From: Roseiarcus sp963730555
GTDB taxonomy: Bacteria > Pseudomonadota > Alphaproteobacteria > Rhizobiales > Beijerinckiaceae
Reading direction: 5' to 3'
DNA: 64,000 nucleotides
Assembly (NCBI GenBank): GCA_963730555.1
Contig: CAVSSS010000038.1
Location: 62,001 to 126,000, forward strand
Below are positions 1-9,076 of this stretch, in pieces (positions within the stretch are counted from its first letter, which is position 1; each line of letters opens with the position of its first letter). The notes under the pieces are model-generated. The model saw only the letters and a program-made list of their open reading frames with translations, had not been told where the DNA came from and made no database searches. The translations under genes and the position numbers were made by a program.

Positions 1-2
1 CG

Positions 3-362
3 CTCGCCCGTTTCCTGAAGCACGCCGTCGAAAGTGCGACCGAGAAAGGGTCTGCTCGGGGGTGTCTTCTCCTGTGCGTCGCGCCACTTGTGGACGACCC
101 TGAGGTCCGGCAGTTCCTGCAAAACGCGGCCGCTGGCGCGGCAGCGCTGGTGGAAGGTCGGTTCCGGGACGCGATCAGCGCGGGCGAAATCCCGTCCGAC
201 TTTCCCGTAGCCGTCCGCGCAAGCCAGCTCACTGATTTTGCTCGTGGCCTTACCATGCGTGCGCAGATAGGCGCGCCGCGCAAGACGCTTCTCGAGGATG
301 CCGAGGAAGCAGCCGACTTGTTGCTCCTGTCGCGGCGTGGAAATGCGGCGCAGGATTTTTGA
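3..362 (+). CDS. TetR/AcrR-family regulator, C-terminal part (cut by window start)
   Basis: The open frame is already open at the window edge and runs to the stop at 362, giving about 119 residues. It contains the string RGCLLLCVAPLVDDPEVR, which matches the ligand-binding C-terminal domain of TetR regulators (family form 'GCLLVN...'). The N-terminal helix-turn-helix lies outside the window, so the regulated genes cannot be inferred. The GTG at 90 is internal to the protein and is not the true start. Family assignment is from sequence pattern only. Confidence 0.7.
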   Translation, partial: LARFLKHAVESATEKGSARGCLLLCVAPLVDDPEVRQFLQNAAAGAAALVEGRFRDAISAGEIPSDFPVAVRASQLTDFARGLTMRAQIGAPRKTLLEDAEEAADLLLLSRRGNAAQDF

Positions 363-599
363 AGCTGCATGGCGTGATGGTTGGAGCAAGCTACTTGCGC
401 TGGCGGCCGCCAGCTCGGCCCCTAGGCTAGGACACGGCTGCGCCCGTGGTGCGAAACTCAAGATTTTTGCACCGCAAACCGTCGCCGATGAAATCAATGG
501 GTTATCCGGCGCAGAAATCAGGTGCATAAAAACTGATCGCCGCGCTCGCTTCCTTAACGACCAAGTTTGCGCGGCCAACGACATGAGCCGCGCGGGTCA

Positions 600-1077
600 T
601 CACATCAAGGCGACCAGTTCGTCGAGCTGATCGAGCGTCACCCGCATGCCGCGCTCCATGCCCGAGGCCAGCGCGCCTTCCAACGCTTGCCCGCTTGGGA
701 AGAGCTGGCCGAGCGTCAGACGGGTCCGGCCCTGGCTCTCCTCGAATGTGGCCGTCACCACGACCTCGCCGACGTCTGCCATCCGCTCATAGACTTGCGT
801 GAGGACGAGCCGCGAGGGCGGATCGACCTCCAGATATCGCCCCGAGAATACTTCCGGGTTCTTCGGGTCGCGCCCGAATGCGAAGCGGTAGGCGCCGCCC
901 ACGCGCAGGTCATGTTCGCATTCAAAGAGCGACACCCCGAAGGACTTGGGCGCCCACCATCGTTTCAAAAGCTCGGGCTTCGTCCATGCGTCAAAAACGA
1001 CGTGCGCCGGCGCATTGAACGTGCGGGTGACGACGAGCTCACGATCGCCGCTGCGCTCGACGATCGTTTCGTTTCAT
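600..1077 (-). CDS. SRPBCC (AHSA1-like) protein, reading frame broken at the 5' end
   Basis: About 158 residues if corrected. The readable part begins near 1067 with ERSGDRELVVTRTFNAPAHV, followed by FDAWTKPELLKRWWAPKSFG, the standard opening of AHSA1-type START/SRPBCC proteins that bind hydrophobic ligands in a helix-grip pocket. No ATG, GTG or TTG lies in frame before a TTG at 968, which would delete the first strand. The ATG at 1077 is one base out of frame; removing one A from the AAA at 1072-1074 restores an N-terminus MNETIVERSG. It overlaps the end of the upstream ArsR gene, a pairing common in Rhizobiales, where the ArsR protein represses its SRPBCC partner. Either a sequencing indel or an inactivated gene. 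Confidence 0.7.
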
Positions 1078-1428
1078 GTGGCGCCTACTGTCCTCGCCTG
1101 CTGCATCCGATTGTTCCTTTTGCGTGAGTTCCTCGACGATTGTGTCCAGCTCTTCGAAACGCTCTTCCCAGACGTGCCGATAACGATCGAGCCACTCGTG
1201 AAGCTGTTTCAGAGGCTCAGCGCGCAGTCTGTAGATCCGCTGCTGCGCGCGCGGCTCCATCTCCACCAAGCCCGCACCCTTGAGAACCTTCAGGTGCTGC
1301 GACGTTTGCGATTGTCGGAGCCCGAGGCGGCCATGGATGTCGTTCACTGGCCGAGGTCCGGCGCGAAGCAGCTCGACGATCCGAAGTCGGTTGGGTTCGC
1401 CCAGCGCGACGAGGGTTTCGGGGTTCAT
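1039..1428 (-). CDS. ArsR-family winged-helix regulator
   Basis: 129 residues. The N-terminal two thirds is a winged helix: LVALGEPNRLRIVELLRAGP, then LRQSQTSQHLKVLKGAGLVE as the recognition helix, and a wing rich in Arg. No CxC metal-binding pair is visible, so it is probably of the non-metal class linked to SRPBCC genes. The last residues (MKRNDRRAQRRS) are a frameshifted reading of the SRPBCC start. Removing one A at 1072-1074 would run this frame directly into the SRPBCC gene, so the intact locus may encode either two overlapping genes or one fused regulator-SRPBCC protein. Confidence 0.8.
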   Translation of the reverse strand: MNPETLVALGEPNRLRIVELLRAGPRPVNDIHGRLGLRQSQTSQHLKVLKGAGLVEMEPRAQQRIYRLRAEPLKQLHEWLDRYRHVWEERFEELDTIVEELTQKEQSDAAGEDSRRHMKRNDRRAQRRS

Positions 1429-1538
1429 TCCCGTATATAATCATGAACGAATATACGTGTCAACGAATATTAGACGCAAATGGCTCAAGTCGGGTAAACG
1501 CCGTTGGGTCCGGGGCGCGGCTCTGTTCAGCCGCCTCG

Positions 1539-1651
1539 TTGTCATTCCCGGCGGACCGAAGGTCTGACCGGGAATCCGGTCGTTTCAGACGATTTGGGAC
1601 GGACGCTACGGGATTCCCGATCGGCAGCCCTGCGGCCGTCGGGAATGACAA
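1539..1651. repeat. Short palindromic intergenic repeat (113 bp)
   Basis: The ends are a perfect 12-bp inverted repeat, TTGTCATTCCCG at 1539-1550 and CGGGAATGACAA at 1640-1651, with further GC-rich internal dyads. This resembles the 'GTCATTCCCGG' type of dispersed palindromes found between genes in Rhizobiales. It sits between arsR and the DUF4126 gene. Confidence 0.6.
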
Positions 1652-1749
1652 GGAAATCGATCAGGCGGATTGGGTGGGAGACGCCGCAAGCCCAGGTTCG
1701 GCGCCGCGCGCGCCTCCGATCGCCGTCGAGATGTTATAAGCTAGCTCCC

Positions 1750-2331
1750 ATGTCGGACTTGGCGTTATCCATTGTTTTGGGCATAGCGCTCGCCGCTGCG
1801 ACCGGCTTCCGGGTGTTCTTGCCGATGCTCATTGTCAGTGGCGCGGCCTACACTGGACACCTCCAGTTGGACAGCAGCTTCGCCTGGCTCGGGACTCCGG
1901 CGGCCCTGGTCATGCTGAGTGTAGCGGCTGTTGCAGAAGTCCTGGCCTATTACATTCCAGTGGTCGACAACCTGCTCGACACGTTGGCGACGCCCGCCGC
2001 TTTCGTCGCCGGGACGATCGTGTCGGCAGCCGTCATGATCGATGCCCCGCCGATGGTGAAATGGACGGCGGCGGTCATCGCGGGCGGCGGCATCGCCGGA
2101 TTGACGCAAGGCATGACCGGGATTCTCAGGGCGCACTCGACCGTTCTGACTGGGGGCTTAGGGAACTCCATCATCGCGCCTGCGGAGCTTGTGGGCGCGG
2201 CCCTGATCTCTCTTCTGGCGCTGGCCGCGCCAACTCTCGCCATCGCGCTGGTCGTTTTGTTCCTGATCGCCGCCCTGCGTCTCGTCCGCCGACGGTTTCG
2301 CGCAGCGAAATCCTCGGACGGCCGGACGTAG
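1750..2331 (+). CDS. DUF4126 multi-pass membrane protein
   Basis: 193 residues from the ATG at 1750. The first helix begins at about residue 3 (LALSIVLGIALAAATGFRVF) and four to five more hydrophobic segments follow, including a glycine-rich stretch IAGGGIAGLTQG. The sequence ends in a basic cytoplasmic tail (LVRRRFRAAKSSDGRT). The opening motif GIALAAATGFRVFLP is characteristic of the DUF4126 family, whose function is unknown. The longer upstream open frame was not used because it lacks membrane-protein character and crosses the palindromic repeat. Confidence 0.8.
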   Translation: MSDLALSIVLGIALAAATGFRVFLPMLIVSGAAYTGHLQLDSSFAWLGTPAALVMLSVAAVAEVLAYYIPVVDNLLDTLATPAAFVAGTIVSAAVMIDAPPMVKWTAAVIAGGGIAGLTQGMTGILRAHSTVLTGGLGNSIIAPAELVGAALISLLALAAPTLAIALVVLFLIAALRLVRRRFRAAKSSDGRT

Positions 2332-2358
2332 TTTGTATCGAACTCGTCGCGAACCAGT

Positions 2359-3657
2359 TCAGTCATTCCAGGTGGCGAACATGCCGATAGCCGCCGCCGC
2401 CATGACCGCGGTCGCGATCCAGCCGAGAGTCTTCAGCCATGACTTGAGGGCGAACTCGCCCATCACGGCGCGCCGCGAAGCCATATGCATGATCATGACC
2501 ATGATCGGAACCGCGGCGACGCCATTGACCACGGCGCTCCAGAACAGCGCCTTGACCGGGTCGAGCGGCGAAAAGTTGAGGAGAGCGCCGACGAGAACAG
2601 CGGCCGCAATCGCCCAATAGAACGCCGGCGCACGACCCGGCTTTTCTGCAAGGCCAACGCGCCAGTGAAACGCTTCGCCCAGCGCGTAGGCGGCGCTCCC
2701 CGCCAAAACCGGGACCGCGAGCAGACCGGTCCCGACGATGCCGAGCGCGAAGACGACAAAGGTGAACTCGCCAGCGATGGGTCGCAGCGCCTGTGCCGCG
2801 TCCGCGGAGGTCTCGATGTTCGTGACCCCATGCGCATGAAGAGTCGCCGCCGTCGTCAGCATGATGAACAGCGCGACGATATTTGACGCCGCCATGCCAA
2901 CGAGCGTGTCGAGCTTGATTCGCGCAAGCTGCCGCGGCGCTTGGGCGGGCGCCGTGAGAAGCGGCTCCGCCGCGGGATCCTCCCTCTCGTCTTCGACCTC
3001 CTCCGAGGCCTGCCAAAAGAAGAGGTAGGGGCTGATCGTCGTGCCGAACACGGCCACGAGCACGGTGAGATAGCTTCCCGTCCATTCGATGCGTGGCACG
3101 ACAAGGTTGAGGGCCACCGTCGGCCAGGGCACGCCGACGGCGAACACCGTAGCCACGTAAGCGAGAAGGGAGAGCGTGAGCCAGCGCAGCACGGAAGCGT
3201 AACGCGCGTAACGCATATAGACTTCCATGAGAGCGATCGCGAGGGCGAAGGCCCCTATGTACAGCCAGTGCGGGCCAGGCAGAATCAATCCGATGGCGGC
3301 CCCTATCGCGCCGAGATCTGCGCCGAGGTTGATCACATTGGCGAGGATGAGCAGGCCCACAAGCGGATAAAGGAGCCACGCCGAATGATGGCGCCGCATG
3401 TTCGCGGCGAGGCCCCGGCCTGTCACCCGCCCGATATCGGCGCTGATCATCTGGATCGCGCACATCAACGGGTAGGTGAAAAGCAAAGACCAGATCAGGC
3501 TGTAACCGAATTGAGCGCCAGCCTGCGAATAGGTCGCAATTCCACTCGGATCATCGTCGGAAGCGCCGGTGACGAGGCCTGGACCGAGGACGTCGGCGAG
3601 CCGCTGCCGGTCCGGCTGCTTGATTTCCTCGGCAGTCGGACGATCGATCGCAGTCAA
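2359..3657 (-). CDS. NRAMP-family divalent cation transporter, atypical metal-site motifs
   Basis: 432 residues with about 11 transmembrane segments. The start is TTG at 3657, preceded by AGGGGG at suitable spacing. NRAMP proteins import Mn2+/Fe2+ with protons. The TM1 signature appears as GASDDDPSGIATYSQAG, where classical NRAMPs have DPGN, and the TM6 MPH motif is replaced by TTISPYLFFWQAS. Both metal-ligand motifs therefore differ from MntH/Nramp, as in a bacterial subgroup whose substrate is not settled. A hydrophilic acidic loop (EEVEDEREDPAAE) follows TM6. It is monocistronic here; no metal riboswitch or Fur-like site was recognised. Confidence 0.85.
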   Translation of the reverse strand: MTAIDRPTAEEIKQPDRQRLADVLGPGLVTGASDDDPSGIATYSQAGAQFGYSLIWSLLFTYPLMCAIQMISADIGRVTGRGLAANMRRHHSAWLLYPLVGLLILANVINLGADLGAIGAAIGLILPGPHWLYIGAFALAIALMEVYMRYARYASVLRWLTLSLLAYVATVFAVGVPWPTVALNLVVPRIEWTGSYLTVLVAVFGTTISPYLFFWQASEEVEDEREDPAAEPLLTAPAQAPRQLARIKLDTLVGMAASNIVALFIMLTTAATLHAHGVTNIETSADAAQALRPIAGEFTFVVFALGIVGTGLLAVPVLAGSAAYALGEAFHWRVGLAEKPGRAPAFYWAIAAAVLVGALLNFSPLDPVKALFWSAVVNGVAAVPIMVMIMHMASRRAVMGEFALKSWLKTLGWIATAVMAAAAIGMFATWND

Positions 3658-3696
3658 TCGGAAGCCCCCTCGATTTTCAGTGAACGCCCGCCAACT

Positions 3697-4009
3697 TTAC
3701 TTTGTTCCTCGAGCGTTCGCCATCTCTCGCGCGTCGATGACCGCCCGCGCCGATTCCTCCGGCTGCTCCTGCGGCAGTTGTGGCCGGCGCCCTGAATATA
3801 CGATGCTCGTGGGGATCGCCGAATTTCGTCGCGTGGTATCCGATGATCCGCGCCCCCGCTTCGGCCAGCATTGGCGCTGTGTCCGAATAGGCATGCACGT
3901 CGTACGGGAAACCGTGGCCGAGAATGCACGGCCAGCCGGACGCGGGTCCGCTCTCTTCGTATGCGATGTCGAGAGGGCCGGCTTTGATCGTACGAAGGGT
4001 CGCGGGCAT
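3697..4009 (-). pseudogene. Alpha/beta hydrolase pseudogene with large internal deletion
   Basis: The first 53 or so residues read as a normal alpha/beta-hydrolase N-terminus (AYEESGPASGWPCILGHGF is the beta1 to HG oxyanion region). After GARIIG the reading jumps directly to YHATKFGDPHEHRIF, followed in two further frames by QGAGHN and LPQEQPEESARAVIDA, which together form the family C-terminus containing the catalytic His (GAGHNLPQE). The whole middle, including the nucleophile elbow and acid residue (roughly 170-200 aa), is missing, and at least two frameshifts separate the C-terminal pieces. It cannot encode an active enzyme. Confidence 0.7.
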
Positions 4010-4186
4010 GTTGGCTTATCCGTTATCAAATGTCGGCTACGACCTTACGGGCGGCAGGACCGCCGCATCCGAGTCCTCGAAATCGCCTTGGGGGAAAGTC
4101 CAAACAACAGCTATGGAGATAAGCGAAACGCCGAACCGGCTCCCGGTGGTCTCAAGCATCTCATTTTCTGCGGCCAGGCAGAATCT

Positions 4187-5050
4187 TCACAAGCCCGGAG
4201 TGGACCCCGGTTGCGCGGGCTCTTGCGCCCTCTCCAAGACGGCCTCCGCATTCGGCCATGGCGGGAGCGGCGGCAGGCCGAGGACGGTGCGGACCGGCGC
4301 GAAAGAGCGGCGATGAATAGGCGAGGCGCCGAGCCGTTCAAGAGCAGCCAAATGCTCGCGGACGGGATAACCCTTGTGCTTTGAAAAGCCGTATCCGGGA
4401 TGTTCCGCATCCAACTTGCACATGAGGGCGTCGCGTGCCGTCTTGGCCAGGATCGAGGCGGCGGCGATGGTCAAGCTTTTGCTGTCGCCCTTCACGATGG
4501 CCTGCTGAGGCGTCGTCAGTTCTTTGAGGCGGCGTGCGTCAAGCAAGATGTGCTGCGGGGCGGGGAACAGCGCTTCGACGGCGCGGCGCATGGCCAAAAT
4601 GCCCGCCCAGTAGATATTAACGCGGTCGATCTCCTCGACCTCAGCGAAGGCGACCGCCCAGGCCACAGCGCGGCGCTTGATCTCGATTGCGAGCTTGTCC
4701 CGGGTCACCGCATCGAGCTTTTTCGAATCGTCGACCCCTGGGATCCGCGACCGTGGCTCGAATATGACCGCCGCAGCGGCCACCGGCCCCGCAAGCGGAC
4801 TCATGCCGGCTTCATCGACGCCGGCGACGTGCAGCACGCCCGCGCCCCAAAGCGCGTTCTCGAACTGCAGCAGCTTGCGCAGTCGCTGCCCCTCCGAGCG
4901 GTTTTCGGCGCGCCGCCGCGCGATGGCGTCCAGAATTGTCTTGGCGCCTGGACGCGGGTCAGCCCTCAACGCGGCTTCTGTCTTCGCATCGAGCCTGCGG
5001 GCATTGATGACATAATCGCGACGGATCTGAGCAAGCATGAGGCGTGTCAC
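4187..5050 (-). CDS. rnhB: Ribonuclease HII
   Basis: 287 residues. It cleaves the RNA strand of RNA-DNA hybrids and removes misincorporated ribonucleotides. The catalytic motif VDEAGMSPLAGPVAAAAV is present near residue 79, a variant of the usual DEAGRGPLAGP. DDSKKL and KGDSKSLTIAAASILAKTAR follow, as does the C-terminal GYGFSKHKGYP. The N-terminus has about 70 extra residues (RRDYVINARRLDAKTEAALR), probably a lineage-specific extension. It is divergent from the ilv locus, with about 170 bp between its start and the ilv leader. Confidence 0.9.
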   Translation of the reverse strand: MTRLMLAQIRRDYVINARRLDAKTEAALRADPRPGAKTILDAIARRRAENRSEGQRLRKLLQFENALWGAGVLHVAGVDEAGMSPLAGPVAAAAVIFEPRSRIPGVDDSKKLDAVTRDKLAIEIKRRAVAWAVAFAEVEEIDRVNIYWAGILAMRRAVEALFPAPQHILLDARRLKELTTPQQAIVKGDSKSLTIAAASILAKTARDALMCKLDAEHPGYGFSKHKGYPVREHLAALERLGASPIHRRSFAPVRTVLGLPPLPPWPNAEAVLERAQEPAQPGSTPGL

Positions 5051-5159
5051 GGCGACAATCTAGCCGGGATTGCGTCAGAAACAATCGGCAAACCAGGGTG
5101 GTCGGAGCTCAACTCAAAGCTCGGGCGCCTTCAGCGACAAAATGCCGTGATCGGCGGCC

Positions 5160-5188
5160 TTGACGCCGCTGCCCGCTTTCTCTAGCCT
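5160..5188 (+). promoter_or_regulatory. Candidate promoter of the ilv locus
   Basis: TTGACG at 5160-5165 and TAGCCT at 5183-5188 are separated by 17 bp, a fair match to a vegetative sigma promoter. Transcription would begin near 5195, some 25 bases before the leader peptide start, which fits an attenuator transcript. Proposed from pattern only. Confidence 0.4.
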
Positions 5189-5219
5189 AGCGGCGTTTTT
5201 GAATTCGAGGCGACACATC

Positions 5220-5267
5220 GTGGCGAAGCTTATTGTACCTTTGGCGCTGGAGGGCGGGCAGACATAG
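5220..5267 (+). CDS. ilv leader peptide (attenuation)
   Basis: A 15-residue frame, GTG GCG AAG..., encodes MAKLIVPLALEGGQT with Leu, Ile, Val, Leu and Leu clustered in positions 4-10. GAGGCG at 5206-5211 can serve as its ribosome-binding site. The stop codon lies inside a small hairpin (GCAGA 5258-5262 with TCTGC 5269-5273), and a terminator hairpin follows 30 bases later, before ilvI/ilvB. This is the arrangement expected for ribosome-mediated attenuation by branched-chain aminoacyl-tRNA levels. The function is inferred from architecture. Confidence 0.6.
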   Translation: MAKLIVPLALEGGQT

Positions 5268-5297
5268 ATCTGCATCCGTTCCGCTAGCGCTTACCCG

Positions 5298-5320
5298 AAG
5301 GCCCTCCGAGGGCCTTTTTT
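5298..5320 (+). terminator. Intrinsic terminator / attenuator upstream of acetolactate synthase
   Basis: A perfect 8-bp stem, AAGGCCCT (5298-5305) and AGGGCCTT (5309-5316), has a CCG loop and continues into a run of T to 5320. It lies between the leader peptide and the acetolactate synthase start at 5369, so read-through rather than a new promoter is the likely source of downstream transcription. Confidence 0.7.
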
Positions 5321-5368
5321 GTTGCCTCGGATTCAAAACTGACGAGAACAAGGCGGAGAGTTGGGATT

Positions 5369-7142
<1,774 letters not shown>

Positions 7143-7144
7143 AG

Positions 7145-7217
7145 GCCCTCATCCGGCGCTGCGCGCCACCTTCTCCCGTGGGGAGAAGGGTTCTCGATTA
7201 GGGGCAGGGGTGAGGGC
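7145..7217. repeat. Rhizobial-type palindromic repeat between ilvB and the dehydratase gene
   Basis: The outer arms are GCCCTCA (7145-7151) and TGAGGGC (7211-7217). An inner hairpin CCTTCTCCC/GGGAGAAGG is centred near 7179. The arrangement resembles the element at 24098-24182 and is a common Rhizobiales intergenic repeat type. It may form an mRNA hairpin within the ilv transcript. Confidence 0.55.
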
Positions 7218-7224
7218 TTTCACG

Positions 7225-8199
7225 ATGTTCAGTTTGCAAGAGATGCGCCGGGCGCACGAGGTGGTGCTTGGCGCCTTGCGGCCAACGCCGGCTCTCAATT
7301 GGCCGTTGCTCGACCAGCGGCTCGGCGCCGAGGTCGTCGTCAAGCACGAGAACCATCTGCCGACCGGCGCCTTCAAGGTTCGCGGCGGCCTCACATATGT
7401 CGATGCGCTCATCAAGCGCCAGCCGGCCACGCGTGGGCTCATTTCGGCGACGCGTGGCAATCACGGCCAGAGTCTCGCCTTTGCCGGGAGGCGCGCCGGC
7501 CTTGGGGTGACGATCTTCGCGCCGCAAGGCAATTCGAGCGAGAAGAACGCCGCCATGCGCGCGCTCGGCGCCGAACTGATCGAATTTGGGCGTGACTTTC
7601 AGGCGGCGCGCGAGGAGGCGATGCGGCTTGCCGAGAGCCGTGGCCTGCACATGGTTCCCTCTTTCCACCGCGATCTGGCGCTCGGCGTCGGAACTTACGC
7701 GCTCGAGCTCCTGAGCGAGCGCTCCGACCTCGACGTGCTTTATGTTCCGATCGGCCAGGGATCGGGTATCTGCGGCTGCATCTCGGCGCGCGACGCTCTG
7801 GGTCTCAACACAGAGATCGTTGGCGTGCAATCGACCGAAGCGCCGGCCTACGGACTCTCGTTCGCCGCCGGCCGCGTCGTGCCCACCAACAGCGCCGATA
7901 CGCTTGCTGACGGTTTGGCGACGCGCGTTCCCGACCAGGAGGCGCTCGAAGTCATCCTCAAGGGCGTGGCGCGGATCACGCTGGTGAGCGACGACGAGAT
8001 TGCTGCGGCCGTGCGCGCCTATTGGGCTGATACACATAACCTCACCGAGGGCGCGGGCGCGGCGGCGCTCGCGGCAGCGGTCAAGGAGCGATCGCGGCTC
8101 AGAGGTCACAAGATCGGGCTCGTCCTCTCCGGCGGCAACATCGACTTCGACCTCTTCCGGCGGTGGGTCGTGGACGCGCCGAACGCCGTCGCCGCGTGA
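7225..8199 (+). CDS. Threonine/serine dehydratase (PLP fold type II)
   Basis: 324 residues from the ATG at 7225. The PLP-lysine motif is PTGAFKVRGGLTYV (near residue 48), followed by the asparagine loop ATRGNHGQSLA. The glycine loop that binds the PLP phosphate appears as VPIGQGSGICGCI, and the C-terminus carries the phosphate-proximal SGGNID. Such enzymes deaminate threonine to 2-oxobutyrate. No C-terminal ACT regulatory domain is present, so it is closer to the catabolic or short type than to full-length IlvA. It lies between the large and small subunits of acetolactate synthase, where supplying 2-oxobutyrate for isoleucine would make sense. Confidence 0.85.
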   Translation: MFSLQEMRRAHEVVLGALRPTPALNWPLLDQRLGAEVVVKHENHLPTGAFKVRGGLTYVDALIKRQPATRGLISATRGNHGQSLAFAGRRAGLGVTIFAPQGNSSEKNAAMRALGAELIEFGRDFQAAREEAMRLAESRGLHMVPSFHRDLALGVGTYALELLSERSDLDVLYVPIGQGSGICGCISARDALGLNTEIVGVQSTEAPAYGLSFAAGRVVPTNSADTLADGLATRVPDQEALEVILKGVARITLVSDDEIAAAVRAYWADTHNLTEGAGAAALAAAVKERSRLRGHKIGLVLSGGNIDFDLFRRWVVDAPNAVAA

Positions 8200-8252
8200 A
8201 TGAAAGACGATGCGCCGCCGCTGAGGTTGGCGCGAACAAGGACATGACGCGC

Positions 8253-8810
8253 ATGAGCAAGACCTCGATCCTTCAATCGCTTTCGCCCTATTCGTCGCCG
8301 ACGGCGAAATCCAATATCGAGACCCACACGCTCTCGGTTCTGGTCGACAACGAGCCTGGCGTGCTCGCTCGGGTCGTCGGCATGTTCTCGGGCCGCGGCT
8401 ACAACATCGAGAGTCTGACGGTCGCCGAGGTGGCGCACGAGGCGCATCTCTCGCGCATCACCATCGTCACCTCCGGCACGCCGGAGATCATCGAGCAGAT
8501 CCGCCATCAGCTCGAGCGGCTGGTTCCGGTTCATACGGTGAACGACCTGACGCTGACCGTGCGCGCGATCGAGCGGGAACTTGCGATGATCAAGGTCAGC
8601 GGCAAGGGCGAGAACCGGGTCGAGGCGATGCGGCTCGCCGACGCCTTCCGCGCCAAGGTGATCGATGCGACCACGGAGAGCTTCATCTTCGAACTGACCG
8701 GCGCGCCGCGCAAGATCGACGACTTCGTCGAGCTTATGCGCCCGATCGGGCTGGTTGAGGTCTCGCGCACCGGCGTCGCCGCCATCTCGCGCGGGCCCGA
8801 GCCGATCTAG
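8253..8810 (+). CDS. ilvN: Acetolactate synthase small (regulatory) subunit
   Basis: 185 residues. An ACT domain at about residues 25-100 (ETHTLSVLVDNEPGVLARVV, then FSGRGYNIESLTVAEV) binds valine for feedback inhibition; the C-terminal domain contains FRAKVIDATTESFIFELTG. The ATG at 8253 was preferred because AAGGAC at 8238-8243 is about 9 nt upstream; ATG 8244 is possible but too close. It follows the threonine dehydratase by about 50 bp and is probably co-transcribed from the ilv promoter. Confidence 0.92.
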   Translation: MSKTSILQSLSPYSSPTAKSNIETHTLSVLVDNEPGVLARVVGMFSGRGYNIESLTVAEVAHEAHLSRITIVTSGTPEIIEQIRHQLERLVPVHTVNDLTLTVRAIERELAMIKVSGKGENRVEAMRLADAFRAKVIDATTESFIFELTGAPRKIDDFVELMRPIGLVEVSRTGVAAISRGPEPI

Positions 8811-9076
8811 ACCGGCGATGGCAAGTGGGGCGGCGGCGCCGCCGTCGGTTGCTTCCTGCGCGTCGGCAAAACGACCCTGTGGCGTTCAAGGCGCCCGCAT
8901 TGACAGGTCCAGTCGGCAAGACATACAGGGGTTCGGAGCGGGATGCGTGGGTCGCCCAGGCTGCCATGGCGATTGTGCCGCGTTAACGATGTGCATTAAC
9001 GAAGCGTTACGAGGATCGCTCTAATTCGGTCGTCCGGCGTGAGTTCAATTTGCGGATCGATTGGGACGCGGTGACA

